The translations under genes were made by a program, and so were the position numbers. A stretch of 64,000 bases of DNA from the NCBI GenBank assembly GCA_963741305.1, contig CAVUHL010000003.1:6820001-6884000 (forward strand). The letters are read 5' to 3'. This DNA is from DATMER01 sp963741305. GTDB taxonomy: Bacteria > Acidobacteriota > Thermoanaerobaculia > Multivoradales > UBA5704. This document shows, piece by piece, positions 34,430-43,678 of this stretch (positions within the stretch are counted from its first letter, which is position 1; the number at the start of each line of letters is the position of its first letter). The notes beneath the pieces were generated by a model. That model was given only the letters and a program-made list of their open reading frames with translations. It ran no database searches and was not told the DNA's origin.

Positions 34430-35532
34430 AAGCCTGGGTACCGCGCTATCGCCTCACCCCGGCGATGGCGCGTGCCCTCATGGAAGTGGGTGCTGCCGCC
34501 GCGGTCGTGGAGCACCTTGCCATCCCTCCGGCCGTCCATGAAGAGCTGAGGCGCCGCGCCCGCGTGCGCTCGAGCCACTACTCGACACGCATCGAAGGCA
34601 ACCGCCTGACGCTGGCGGAGGCCGAGCAGGCCATCGGGGGAAACCGTGTGCAGTTTCACGGCCGCGAGCGGGACGCGACTGAAGTCCGCAACTACTGGAA
34701 CGCTCTGCTCAGGGTAGAGGAGTGGGCGGCGAGTGGGCGGCCTCTGACCGAGGATCTCATCCAGCGCATTCACGGCCTCGTCGAGCGGGGAGCCCGAGCG
34801 AAGCCTGGCCCCTGGCGTGACGGGCAGAACGTGATCCGCGACTCGGAGTCCGGAGCCCTCGTCTACCTGCCGCCCGAGGCGAAAGACGTGCCGCTCCTGA
34901 TGTCCGGACTAGTCTCCTGGGTGCGGCAGGCCGAGGAAGAGCGGCTTCCGGTCCCGGTCATCGCCGGGCTCGCTCATTACCAATTTGTGACGATCCACCC
35001 GTACTACGACGGCAACGGCCGCACGGCCCGGCTCCTCGCCACGTTCCTGCTTCACCGCGGAGGCCATGGGCTGCAAGGGCTCTTCTCCCTGGAAGAGCAC
35101 CATGCCCGGGACCTCGCCGCCTACTACGGCTCCCTCGCCGTGCACCCGCACCACAACTATTACGAGGGCCGCGCCGAAGCCGACTTGACCCCCTGGCCGG
35201 AGTACTTCCTCGACACTTTGGCGGGAGTGTCCACCGCCGCCAAGAACGAAGCCCTGCGAGCGGCGGAGACCGGAATCTCCCTGGAGCCTGAGGCGTTGCG
35301 CCGCCTGGAGCCGAGGGCTCGCACGGTGCTGGGTCTGTTTTCGCGGCACGAGCGAGTTACCGCTCATCATGTGGCCGCCGCGCTCGGCCTCTCCGACCGG
35401 ACGGCCCGCGTCCTGCTCCAGAAATGGGTGGAGGACGGCTGGCTCGAGGTGGCGGACTCCGCCCGCCGGACGCGCTCCTACTCGTTATCGGCAATCTATC
35501 GGCAGTTTATCGGCAATCCATCGGCAGCCTAA
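34426..35532 (+). CDS. Fic-family protein with N-terminal autoinhibitory motif
   Basis: A 368-residue Fic protein, expected to attach AMP or a related group to target hydroxyls. The core motif is HPYYDGNGRTAR near residue 190. The inhibitory helix is STRIEGN near residue 46, so this is the class with the (S/T)xxxE(G/N) motif ahead of the Fic core. A winged-helix-like C-terminal domain (VTAHHVAAALGLSDRTARVLLQKWVEDGWL) follows. The GTG start overlaps the pckA stop. The last residues come from a short tandem repeat, so the C-terminus is recent. The target is unknown. Confidence 0.9.
35486..35527. repeat. Short tandem repeat forming the 3' end of the Fic gene
   Basis: Four copies of an 11-bp unit, TATCGGCAATC or variants (TATCGGCAGTT, CATCGGCAG), run through the last codons to just before the stop. 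Paired, the units give a 22-bp period like the intergenic arrays elsewhere in the window. Confidence 0.7.
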
Positions 35533-35643
35533 CCCCAACGTCAGCTCCAGGTAAGGTTTCTGTAAGCAATGTAAAGCCTGCCCCATTCCGGAAATCATCG
35601 CTTTCTCCGACCCGGTTGCACCGGGTGTAACGAGGAGGAAGCA

Positions 35644-36936
35644 ATGAGCCTGATCGAACAGACACAGCAACCGGCCGACATCCTGGCCACCCTGGGCCTG
35701 GATGACAACGGCCGTCGCCGTTCCTGGACGCGCAGGATCGTCTATGGCCTCATCGTGCTCGCGCTGATCGCCGCCGCCGGCTTGGGTCTGCGGAGCCGTC
35801 AGAAGGCCGAGGGGGGAACCAGCTACATCACCGGCCCGGCCGCCGTGGGCGATCTCGTGGAGACCGTCTCCGCCACCGGCACCCTCAAAGCCCTCGACAC
35901 GGTCGAGGTAGGCTCCGAGACCTCGGGGCGCATCCTGGATGTCCTGGTGGACTTCAACGACCATGTCGAGAAGGGCCAGATCCTCGCCACAATCGATCCC
36001 GAGCAGGCCACGGCCCTTTCCGAGGAGGCCACGGCCCGTTTGCGCGCCGCCCGCGCCTCCGTGACCCGCGCCCAGGCCACGGTGGAAGAGTCCAACCAGA
36101 GCCTCGCGCGTTTGCGGAGCCTGCGCGACGCCGGACTGATCTCGGACCAGGACTTCGACGCCGCCCAGGCGACTGCGCGGCGGGCCGAGGCCGACGTTGC
36201 CTCCGCCCGCGCCCAGGCGACCGTGGCCGAGGCGTCGCTTTCCGAAGCCCGCTCCAACCTGCAGAAGACCGCCGTCCGCTCGCCCATCGAAGGCATCGTC
36301 CTCTCGCGCGCTGTCGAGCCGGGCCAGACCGTGGCCGCGTCGTTCCAGACGCCGGTGCTCTTCACCATCGCCCGCGACCTCACCGACATGGCCCTCCATG
36401 TCCAGGTGGACGAGGCCGACGTCGGCAAGGTCCGCGAGGGGCAGACGGCCACCTTCCGGGTGGATGCGTACCCGGGCCGCGAGTTCGCCTCGCAGGTCGT
36501 CTCCCTGCGCAACATGGCGACGGCCGCGGAAAACGTCGTGACCTATGAAGCCGTGCTCGCGGTGGACAACGCCGAGCTGCTGCTCCGTCCCGGCATGACC
36601 GCCACTGCCTCGGTCGTCACCGAGCGCAAGGAAAACGTCCTGCTGGTCCCGAACGCGGCTCTGCGCTTCACGCCGCCCGAAGTGGCAAGCGCCCAGCAGG
36701 AACAGCGCTCGGGGCTCTTCCTTCCAGGGATCAGCCAGAGAGGCCCGCGGGGTGAGAGGCGGCAGCAGCCCGGCGCCAAGGCAGCGACCATCTGGGTCCT
36801 GCGCCAGGGCCAGCCGGTCTCCCTCCAGGTAACTCCGGGTGCGACCGATGGTCGCAATACTGAAATCCGCTCGGCGCAGCTCAAGGCAGGGGATGAAGTG
36901 ATCATCGACGTGGCCGCCCAGGAGGAAAAGTCATGA
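35644..36936 (+). CDS. MacA/HlyD-type periplasmic adaptor of an ABC exporter
   Basis: A 430-residue membrane-fusion protein. One membrane helix lies near residues 37-55 (IVYGLIVLALIAAAGLGL). A lipoyl half-domain (GDLVETVSATGTLKALDTVEVGSE) follows, then a helical hairpin (TARLRAARASVTRAQATVEES), the second lipoyl half (VRSPIEGIVLSRAVEPGQTV) and the beta-barrel. GAGGAGG precedes the ATG. It forms an operon with the two genes downstream and should link the inner-membrane MacB-like transporter to an outer-membrane channel encoded elsewhere. Confidence 0.92.
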   Translation: MSLIEQTQQPADILATLGLDDNGRRRSWTRRIVYGLIVLALIAAAGLGLRSRQKAEGGTSYITGPAAVGDLVETVSATGTLKALDTVEVGSETSGRILDVLVDFNDHVEKGQILATIDPEQATALSEEATARLRAARASVTRAQATVEESNQSLARLRSLRDAGLISDQDFDAAQATARRAEADVASARAQATVAEASLSEARSNLQKTAVRSPIEGIVLSRAVEPGQTVAASFQTPVLFTIARDLTDMALHVQVDEADVGKVREGQTATFRVDAYPGREFASQVVSLRNMATAAENVVTYEAVLAVDNAELLLRPGMTATASVVTERKENVLLVPNAALRFTPPEVASAQQEQRSGLFLPGISQRGPRGERRQQPGAKAATIWVLRQGQPVSLQVTPGATDGRNTEIRSAQLKAGDEVIIDVAAQEEKS

Positions 36937-37637
36937 GCAAGCCTCTGCTCGAGTTGCGCGGCATCCGCAAGGTCTACGGCACAGGGCAGGCCGCGGTCGA
37001 GGCGCTGCGCGGGATCGACCTGAGCATTCCCGAAGGGGACTTCGTTGCCGTCATGGGCACGAGCGGCTCCGGAAAATCGACCTGCATGAACCTCGTCGGC
37101 TGCCTCGACGTCCCCACCTCGGGCGAGTACCTCTTCCGGGGCGTGGACGTGGGCAAGCTCGACCGGAACCAACTCGCCCTGGTGCGGCGGAACTACATCG
37201 GCTTCGTGTTTCAGGGGTTCAACCTGCTGCCGCGCACCACGGCCCTGGAAAACGTCGAGCTGCCGCTTATCTACAAGCGGATGCGCGCCGCGGAGCGCCG
37301 GCAGCGCGCCCGCGAGGCGCTGGCCTCGGTCGGGCTCGCCGGCCGCGAAGGGCACACTCCGGCGGAGCTCTCCGGGGGACAGCAGCAACGCGTGGCGATC
37401 GCTCGCGCCCTGGTCACCGATCCGGTGCTCCTGGTCGCGGACGAGCCGACCGGCAACCTCGACAGCACCACGAGCGACGAAGTCATGCAGCTCATGACCG
37501 ACCTCAACCGTGAGCGGGGCGTGACCATCGTCATGGTCACCCACGAGGCGGACGTCGCCGCCTGGGCCCGGCGGCAGATCGTGTTCCGCGACGGGCTCAT
37601 CGTCGCCGAGCAAGAGAAAAAAGAGGAGGCCGCGTGA
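36933..37637 (+). CDS. MacB-type ABC transporter ATPase
   Basis: A 234-residue ATP-binding subunit of the LolD/MacB family. It has Walker A GTSGSGKSTCMN near residue 38, the signature LSGGQQQRVAIARAL near 145, Walker B VLLVADEPTGNLD, and a switch His in VMVTHE. The start overlaps the adaptor stop (ATGA). It powers the permease encoded next; in MacB proper these are one polypeptide, here they are split. Confidence 0.95.
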   Translation: MSKPLLELRGIRKVYGTGQAAVEALRGIDLSIPEGDFVAVMGTSGSGKSTCMNLVGCLDVPTSGEYLFRGVDVGKLDRNQLALVRRNYIGFVFQGFNLLPRTTALENVELPLIYKRMRAAERRQRAREALASVGLAGREGHTPAELSGGQQQRVAIARALVTDPVLLVADEPTGNLDSTTSDEVMQLMTDLNRERGVTIVMVTHEADVAAWARRQIVFRDGLIVAEQEKKEEAA

Positions 37638-38842
37638 TGTTCCTTTCCACTTTGCTCATGTCCCTGCGCGAGATCCGCCGCAACACGCTGCGCTCGCTGC
37701 TGACCATGCTCGGCGTGATCATCGGCGTCGGCGCCGTGGTCGTCCTCGTCACCCTCGGAGAGGGGGCGAGCGCCAAGGTCGAGGCCGACATCGCAAAGCT
37801 CGGCGACAACCTGCTCATCGTCTCCCCCGGTGCCAATCGGCGGGGACCCTCGGTCAGCGCTGGCCGCTCCTTCGAAAGGGCAGACGTCACCGCGATCCAG
37901 CGCGAGATCTCCGGCCTGGCCGGCATCGCGCCGGCCGCGCAGCAGCAGACGCCCGTGGTCTCGGGCAACCGCAACTGGCGCACCTCGGTCATCGGCACCA
38001 CGCCGGACTATCTCGACGTGCGCGGCTACGGCATCGGCTCGGGCCGGGTGTTCACGGAGAGCGAGGTCTCCTCGGGCCGGGCAGTCGTGGTCATCGGTGA
38101 GACCGTCCGCAAGGAGCTGTTCGGAAACCAGGACCCGATCGGCCAGCAGGTCCGCATCGGGCGCATGCCGGCCGAGGTGATCGGCGTCCTCGCCGGGAAG
38201 GGTCAGGCGGCCATGGGCCAGGACCAGGACGACGTCGTCCTCCTGCCGTTGGTCACCTTCCAGCGCCGCATCGCGGGCAATACCGACATCGGCTCCATCT
38301 ACGTCTCGGCGGCGGAAGGCCGGCCGACCGTCCTCGTCCAGAGCCAGATCGAATCGCTCCTGCGCCAGCGCCGCCGGCCCAACGCCAACGGTGAAGACGA
38401 CTTCAACGTGCGGGACATGGCAGAGATCGCCGCCACCATGGCGAGCGCCACGGGAGCGATGACCGCGCTCCTCGGAGCCATCGCCGGGGTCAGCCTGCTG
38501 GTCGGCGGCATCGGCATCATGAACATCATGCTCGTCTCCGTGACCGAGCGGACGCGCGAGATCGGCATCCGCCTCTCGATCGGAGCGCTGCCGCGCGAAG
38601 TCCTGCTGCAGTTCCTCGTCGAGGCGGTCGTCCTCTCGAGCCTCGGTGGCGCCATCGGCATCCTCTCCGGACTCGGCGGCGGCTGGTTCGCGGCGCGGGC
38701 ACTCTCGGTGCCGTTCGTGATCCTGCCGCAGATCGTGCTGGTCGCCTTCCTGTTCTCGGCAGCCGTGGGAGTCGTGTTCGGCATCCTGCCCGCCCGCCGG
38801 GCGGCACGCCTCAACCCGATCGAAGCTCTGCGCCACGAATAG
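37637..38842 (+). CDS. MacB/FtsX-type ABC transporter permease
   Basis: A 401-residue permease with the four-helix FtsX/MacB layout. One helix is near the N-terminus (LTMLGVIIGVGAVVVLVTLG). A large periplasmic MacB-core domain fills about residues 45-270, and three helices lie near the C-terminus (LLGAIAGVSLLVGGIGIMNIMLVSV and following). The ATG overlaps the ATPase stop (TGATG); a GTG three bases earlier is equally possible. Exported substrates of such systems include macrolides, toxins or lipopeptides; none can be named here. Confidence 0.93.
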   Translation: MFLSTLLMSLREIRRNTLRSLLTMLGVIIGVGAVVVLVTLGEGASAKVEADIAKLGDNLLIVSPGANRRGPSVSAGRSFERADVTAIQREISGLAGIAPAAQQQTPVVSGNRNWRTSVIGTTPDYLDVRGYGIGSGRVFTESEVSSGRAVVVIGETVRKELFGNQDPIGQQVRIGRMPAEVIGVLAGKGQAAMGQDQDDVVLLPLVTFQRRIAGNTDIGSIYVSAAEGRPTVLVQSQIESLLRQRRRPNANGEDDFNVRDMAEIAATMASATGAMTALLGAIAGVSLLVGGIGIMNIMLVSVTERTREIGIRLSIGALPREVLLQFLVEAVVLSSLGGAIGILSGLGGGWFAARALSVPFVILPQIVLVAFLFSAAVGVVFGILPARRAARLNPIEALRHE

Positions 38843-38856
38843 GTAGAATGCAGCGC

Positions 38857-39776
38857 ATGCGCTGCCGATTCATCACCGCCGACGTGTTCACAAGCCGGCC
38901 GCTGGAAGGGAATCCCCTGGCGGTCTTCCCGGATGCCCGCGGGCTTTCCGACCAACTGATGCAGCAGATCGCCCAGGAGTTCAACCTCTCGGAAACAGTC
39001 TTCGTCCTGCCGCCGGCCGAGCCGCAGAACACCCGCTGCCTGCGGATCTTCACGCCCAGGGCCGAGCTTCCCTTTGCCGGCCATCCCACCGTCGGTGCCG
39101 CCTACGTGCTCGCCGCCCTGGGAGAGATCCCCCTCACCGGACCCGAGACGCGGATCGTCTTCGAGGAGAGGGTCGGCCCGGTCCCCGTCCTCATCCGCAG
39201 CGAGGAAGGCCGTCCGGTCTTCACGCAGCTCACGGCGGCGAAGCTTCCCGAGCAGGGCCCGACGCCGCCTGAAGCGGCCGAGCTGGCCGAGATGCTCTCA
39301 CTCGCTCCCGACGACGTGCTGAGCGGGGGGAGGACTACCCGCAGGGCTTCTCCTGCGGCGGCCCGTTCCTCTTCATCCCGCTCCGCAGCCGGGATGCGCT
39401 CCGCCGGGCGCGCCTGAGGATCGACGTTTGGGAAGAGATCCTGCTCGGGGGATGGGCGAGGGAAGTGTTCGTGATGTGCCGCGAGCCCGAGCTTTCCGGC
39501 TCGCACATCCGGGCGCGCATGTTCGCCGCCGAGCTCGGCATCGGGGAAGATCCCGCCACGGGCGGCGCGGTTTCCGCCCTCGGGGGCTACCTGGGAATCC
39601 GCGCCCCGGAGACCGACGGAACCCTCTCCTGGGTCGTCGAACAGGGCTTCGAAATGGGCCGTCCCAGCCTCCTCTACCTCGAAGTGGACAAGCAGGGAGG
39701 CGAGATCACCGCCGTCCGAGTCGGAGGGAGCACTGTCCTGGTCTCGGAAGGGACAATGGAGGTTCCGGGGGCGTAA
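38857..39776 (+). pseudogene. PhzF-family isomerase interrupted by a frameshift
   Basis: The first part (CRFITADVFTSRPLEGNPLAVFPD, AELPFAGHPTVGAAYVL) and the second (MCREPELSGSHIRARMFAAELGIGEDPATGGAVSALGGYL) are consecutive pieces of a PhzF-type epimerase of about 305 residues. They lie in different frames. The break is at a run of six G at 39325-39330. One extra G would restore a continuous and typical sequence (SGGEDYPQGFSCGGPFLFIPL). The first frame otherwise stops at 39417. A TAGAAT box lies seven bases before the ATG at 38857. The cause may be a real mutation, phase variation or a base-calling error in the homopolymer. Confidence 0.85.
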
Positions 39777-39777
39777 A

Positions 39778-39804
39778 CCGGGGCCGGCGGCGAGCCGGCC
39801 CCGG
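39778..39804. terminator. Two-way hairpin terminator between convergent genes
   Basis: A perfect 11-base-pair stem (CCGGGGCCGGC and its complement) with loop GGCGA lies directly after the PhzF stop and just before the stop of the minus-strand secreted gene. No T run is present. Confidence 0.7.
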
Positions 39805-39813
39805 CCCCGTTCC

Positions 39814-40281
39814 TCAGTTCACCAGCCAGCAGATCCGCGAGTGGCCGTCGCTGCAATCACCGAACGTGAGCTTGTACCCGCCGAAGAAGGCGTTCGCCTT
39901 GGTGCACTGCGGTCCGGAGGGGTTGAAGGTGTACTCCCACTGCGTGTAGGTCGTGCCGGTGAGCGGATCGATCTTGTTCACCGGCTTGGCCCAGGTCGCC
40001 TTGTTGTTCTCCCAGAACTGCTGGCCGTTCGGGAGGGTCGCCGGGAAGAATTCAGTCCCCCGCGGCATCGGCTTGCCGCTGGCGTCCTGGAACACGGTCA
40101 GGGTCCAGTAGGAGTACCCCGGGTCAACCGCCGAGCCGCTGTAATTGGTGTAGTCGCAGGAGTACAGAGCCCCCCGGTTCGGCCCCGAGTAGCTCACACC
40201 GTTGTTCCCGACGTAGGTCTCGGCGGACGCGGACATGGCGACGGCGGCGAGCAGCAGAGCGCACAAGACAGCCTTCTTCAT
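39814..40281 (-). CDS. Small secreted protein of unknown function
   Basis: A 155-residue protein with a clear signal peptide (MKKAVLCALLLAAVAMSASA). The mature part is rich in Tyr, Trp, Asn and Gly (ETYVGNNGVSYSGPNRGALYSCDYTNYSGS) and has cysteine pairs, suggesting a small beta-rich extracellular protein. AAGGAG lies seven bases upstream of the ATG. I do not recognise the family. Its upstream 150 bases are homologous to those of the Calx-beta protein gene at 45.8-47.6 kb, so the two are probably co-regulated. Confidence 0.82.
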   Translation of the reverse strand: MKKAVLCALLLAAVAMSASAETYVGNNGVSYSGPNRGALYSCDYTNYSGSAVDPGYSYWTLTVFQDASGKPMPRGTEFFPATLPNGQQFWENNKATWAKPVNKIDPLTGTTYTQWEYTFNPSGPQCTKANAFFGGYKLTFGDCSDGHSRICWLVN

Positions 40282-40353
40282 GGTGTTCTCCTTGCCACTT
40301 TCGGGTGGCGTTGTTGGCGCCGGATCAGCGCCTCGTGGTGCCGCTCTTACAAG

Positions 40354-40368
40354 GCAAGGTCGTGGCCA
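40354..40368 (-). promoter_or_regulatory. Sigma-54-like promoter of the small secreted protein gene
   Basis: On the minus strand TGGCCACGACCTTGC keeps the -24 GG and -12 GC dinucleotides with sigma-54 spacing. Transcription would start near 40342, giving a leader of about 60 bases. The same element lies before the Calx-beta protein gene. Confidence 0.5.
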
Positions 40369-40505
40369 AGCGCCAAGTCGCTGAAAACAAAGGGAATAAA
40401 AGAAATCGCCGTCCCAGCCCCGGGACTGAGCCCCGCCGAGGCGCTCCGCCGAGTCCCGAAGTCGGGACGACGCTGGGGAACCGTCCGCACAGGTTCCGGA
40501 CGATA

Positions 40506-40780
40506 GGTAAGTGACTTGCGGACGGTTGGTAAGCGACTTACGGACGGTTGGTAAGTGACTTACCCGGGCAGGTAAACGACTTCCGGGGAGCAGGTAAGTC
40601 AGTTCCGAGGGCAGATAAGTGAGTTCCGAGCACAGGTAAGTCACTTCCGGGGCGCAGGAAAGTGAGACTCCGAGGGCAGGTAAATGACTCCGGGTGCAGG
40701 TAAGTGAGTTCCCAGGCCGGGTAAGCGACTTACGGGACGTCCGTAAGTCACTTCCGAACGCAGGGAAGTGCCTTCCGCGG
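40506..40780. repeat. Degenerate 21-22 bp palindromic tandem array
   Basis: About 13 units beginning GGTAAGTGACTTACGG or close variants. The core GTAAGT-(G/C)-ACTTAC is a dyad. Units vary in length from 20 to 23 bp, and later units are more diverged (GGAAAGTGAGACTCC, GGGAAGTGCCTTCC). The array fills the space between the divergent secreted protein gene and the DUF6544-like gene and ends at the latter's promoter box. Confidence 0.87.
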
Positions 40781-40792
40781 TACCCTCGGTGG
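40781..40792 (+). promoter_or_regulatory. -10-like box for leaderless expression
   Basis: TACCCT at 40781-40786 precedes the ATG at 40793 by six bases, with no ribosome-binding site between. Confidence 0.4.
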
Positions 40793-41665
40793 ATGAGACG
40801 CTGGATCCGGGTCATGGCCGCAGTCGCCGGCGGGGTTGCGGGAAGCGCGGCAACCGCCATCGGAACGGGAACCCTTCTCTGGAACCGGGCCACGGCGAGA
40901 GCCGTCGCACGACTCGCCCCGGGCGGGACCGCCGGGACCTTCACGCGCAACCAGCTCGCGGGCCTGCCGGCCCCGGTGATCCGCTACTTCGATTTCGCAC
41001 TATCACCGGGCCAACCACTCATCCGGACCGCCCGCATCGAGCACGAGGGCGAGTTCAGGAGCAGCCTCGACGCGCCCTGGAGCCCCTTCAAGAGCGTGCA
41101 GCATTTTTCAGTTGATCCGCCCGGCTTCGTCTGGGATGCGGCCATCCGCATGGGTCCGCTGGTGACGGTCAGGGTGCGGGACAGCTACCTTGAAGGCAAC
41201 GGCTCGATGCGGGCCAGGGTAGCCGGGCTGATCCCCGTCGTGAACGCCTGGGGAAGGACCGACCTTGCCTCCGGGGCGCTCCACCGCTACTTGGCCGAAT
41301 CGGTCTGGCTTCCCACCGCGCTCCTCCCGGGAAGGGGATTGACCTGGGAGCCCATTGACGACAACGGCGCCCGAGCCACCCTCACGGATTCCGGAGTCTC
41401 GGTCTCCCTCGACTTCCGCTTCAACGAGAAGGGAGAGATCGTGAGCGTCTACACGCCCGCCAGGTATCGGGACGTGAACGGCAAGGGTGTGCCGACTCCG
41501 TGGGAGGGGCACTTCCGGGGGTATGAGCGGATGGAGGGCGTGATGGTTCCGCGGGAGGGGGAGGTGGCGTGGATTCTGCCAGAGGGGCGGTTGACTTACT
41601 GGCGGGGGCGGGTGGTGGAGGTGGAATTGCCGAGGATACAGAGAAGATATTTTCCCCTTGACTGA
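40793..41665 (+). CDS. DUF6544/DUF6920-like protein
   Basis: A 290-residue protein. A membrane helix lies near residues 8-28 (AAVAGGVAGSAATAIGTGTLLW). Next come LPAPVIRYFDFAL and RIEHEGEFRSSLDAPWSPFKSVQHFS, then a conserved-looking core (ESVWLPTALLPGRGLTWEPIDDNGARATL) and an end with VPTPWEGHFRGYERMEGVMVPREGEVAW. This order matches an uncharacterised family of envelope-associated beta-rich proteins. No catalytic motif is apparent. The ATG at 40793 is used because the frame before it translates the repeat array. It stands alone between the repeat array and the low-GC island. Confidence 0.78.
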   Translation: MRRWIRVMAAVAGGVAGSAATAIGTGTLLWNRATARAVARLAPGGTAGTFTRNQLAGLPAPVIRYFDFALSPGQPLIRTARIEHEGEFRSSLDAPWSPFKSVQHFSVDPPGFVWDAAIRMGPLVTVRVRDSYLEGNGSMRARVAGLIPVVNAWGRTDLASGALHRYLAESVWLPTALLPGRGLTWEPIDDNGARATLTDSGVSVSLDFRFNEKGEIVSVYTPARYRDVNGKGVPTPWEGHFRGYERMEGVMVPREGEVAWILPEGRLTYWRGRVVEVELPRIQRRYFPLD

Positions 41666-41760
41666 CCTATAACAACAGGTCGCACCTAGTCGATCAATCA
41701 TTGAGTCGAGTCTCAATCTAGAGTACTCTTGAAGAGGACTAACTTATGTAGGGGATAGGA

Positions 41761-42864
41761 ATGTCTACTGATAGCTTCTTTGAAAGGCAAACACCAGAAT
41801 CGCGCGCGAAAACTGACATTGTAGCTAGCTTCTTCCCTGCGTGGCTCAACATCATTGGTGCGGTAAGCCAAGGCCCGCTTGCATACATGGAACTCTTTGC
41901 CGGGGCGGGCACATTCGAAGAGGATGGGACAAAATCCACCCCCATACTTGTGTTAGAACACGTCATATCATCTCCTTATGCTAGCCGCTTTCGCATTATT
42001 CTCAACGAAATGGAGGAAGAATCTGCCGATAAATTAGAAAGCACTGTGATGTCTTTGCCCGGGATCAATAGGCTCCGCGAGCGCCCGATTCTCCTGCGCG
42101 AGGAAGTTGTCCTGGAGAATTCTCTAAAATTTCTAAAACACCTCGGAGATTTCCCCGCGGTTCTATTCGTGGATCCCTTTGGGTATAAAGGATTGAGTCG
42201 GCAGCTTTTTGCCAGGTTCATGAATGTAGGTTGGGGTCGGGATGCTATTTTATTTTTCAATTACAGGCGGATTAATGCCGCTATCTCAAATCCGGAGTTC
42301 GTGGAGCATATGGATGCCATCTTCGGTCGAGACCGCGCGCGTGATCTACGAGAAACGTTGGCGGGATTAAATCCGCGAGACAGAGAGAAACAAGTCCATG
42401 CTGCGATGGAAGAAGCACTGCACGAGGTTGGCGTAAAGTATGTTCACCGCTATGATTTTGAGAAGCGCCACGATAGCCTTTTCTTTATGTCGCAGAAGGA
42501 GAAGGGATTGCGCGTGATGAAGAACATCATGCAGAAGCGTAGTCACCGTGATGCCAGCGGAATTCCTTCCTTCTCTTACAGTCGCAACGGGGCTCAGCCT
42601 CAGCAACTCGGGTTGTTTAGCCAGAGCAAGACTCCGCTTGAGGAACTTCATGGTGCTCTACTCGAACGATTTGCTGGGCATCTAATGACATTCGAGCAGA
42701 TCTTTCTGGAACATCATCCCAACACGAACTATGTCGAAAAGAACTATCGCGATGTTCTGCTCGAGATGGAAGCACATGGCGAGATTGAAGTCTCTCCAAA
42801 AAAACGGCGTAGTGGGACCTTCGGTCCGGCAGTAAAGGTAAAGTTTCCTGTACGAGGAAAATGA
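41761..42864 (+). CDS. tcmP: Three-Cys-motif partner protein TcmP
   Basis: A 367-residue protein. Residues 30-60 carry ITAV-like text ending AYMELFAGAGTFEEDG, which recalls a nucleotide or SAM-binding loop, and VLFVDPFGYKGLSRQLF follows near residue 137. The C-terminal third looks like a winged helix (FEQIFLEHHPNTNYVEKNYRDVLLEMEAHGEIEV). TcmP is known to occur beside Gp37/Gp68-type three-Cys proteins, as it does here. The pair faces each other (convergent). Codons are more AT-rich than in the rest of the window, pointing to recent transfer. Function is unknown; phage or defence links are possible. Confidence 0.85.
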   Translation: MSTDSFFERQTPESRAKTDIVASFFPAWLNIIGAVSQGPLAYMELFAGAGTFEEDGTKSTPILVLEHVISSPYASRFRIILNEMEEESADKLESTVMSLPGINRLRERPILLREEVVLENSLKFLKHLGDFPAVLFVDPFGYKGLSRQLFARFMNVGWGRDAILFFNYRRINAAISNPEFVEHMDAIFGRDRARDLRETLAGLNPRDREKQVHAAMEEALHEVGVKYVHRYDFEKRHDSLFFMSQKEKGLRVMKNIMQKRSHRDASGIPSFSYSRNGAQPQQLGLFSQSKTPLEELHGALLERFAGHLMTFEQIFLEHHPNTNYVEKNYRDVLLEMEAHGEIEVSPKKRRSGTFGPAVKVKFPVRGK

Positions 42865-42886
42865 TTCCTGCTGCTGTGTACCCCAC

Positions 42887-43678
42887 CTAGCAGAGCGCTT
42901 GGATTTCTGCTATAGCGACGCTTAGCGAAGCCCGATCCTTCACTCTATGCGTGACCCGGCGTGGAATCTCATTGTAGGTACGTCCTTGAAGTTCGCGGCC
43001 ATTTTTGGATTTCATTCTTCCGCCCCACTGCTTGAAGAAGAAGGCCACATTGGCACGTTGGCACTGCTCCTGAATTTCAAGCACCCACGATTCCTCGAGA
43101 GGCCGCGCTCCCGGTCCGCTCTCACCTCCCACGATTACCCAATCTATCCCGCTGAGATTGATCTTCCCTAAGGATTCTAAGAGTGGCTCAACCGACAGGA
43201 ACCGGGTCGCGGCTGGAGTAGCCCGCAGGTGCTCGATGCGCGGGAGGCCTTGTTGACGGTTCTCGACACTCACTCCCCACCAGATGTGTGACTCCCGAGC
43301 CACAGATTTCAGGCGGGTCTTCAATAGGTCTCTCATTCTCTCGGAGCGCTTGGTTAGCACTTGATATGTATGCCAATTCGCGAGCTGCATAACTCGAGAG
43401 ACCTTCTCGATGTAGTCCGTCGGAATTCCTTCGTGAAACAGATCGCTCATCGAGTTTACAAAGATCATCCGAGGGGTTCGCCATTCCAGAGGTTGGGTCA
43501 ACTTCTTGGGAACGAGCCGAAGATCAAACCCTTGCTCGTAGGAATGGCCGGGAACTCCGCGGAAGCGCTCTGCGAACGTCTCTGCATAGCAGTGGGCGCA
43601 CCCGGAGCTGATCTTTGTGCACCCGCGAGTCGGGTTCCAAGTTGCGTCCGTCCATTCAATGCTCGAATGGTCGCTCAT
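42887..43678 (-). CDS. Phage Gp37/Gp68-family three-Cys protein (DUF5131)
   Basis: A 263-residue protein. It opens IEWTDATWNPTRGCTKISSGCAHCYAE. The C-x6-C-x2-C cluster with the preceding WNPT is the diagnostic three-Cys motif, with a radical-SAM-like arrangement. IFVNSMSDLFHEGIP, ANWHTYQVLTKR and WVIVGGESGPGARP follow in the standard order, and the end has FFFKQWGG. AAGGAG lies seven bases before the ATG. It converges on TcmP, with 22 bases between the stops. Likely arrived with TcmP on a mobile island. Confidence 0.9.
   Translation of the reverse strand: MSDHSSIEWTDATWNPTRGCTKISSGCAHCYAETFAERFRGVPGHSYEQGFDLRLVPKKLTQPLEWRTPRMIFVNSMSDLFHEGIPTDYIEKVSRVMQLANWHTYQVLTKRSERMRDLLKTRLKSVARESHIWWGVSVENRQQGLPRIEHLRATPAATRFLSVEPLLESLGKINLSGIDWVIVGGESGPGARPLEESWVLEIQEQCQRANVAFFFKQWGGRMKSKNGRELQGRTYNEIPRRVTHRVKDRASLSVAIAEIQALC

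Noticed and set aside
40506..40780. CRISPR-like or iteron (origin) array
   Set aside because: Unit lengths drift, no spacers are unique, and there is no replication initiator or AT-rich melting region nearby.
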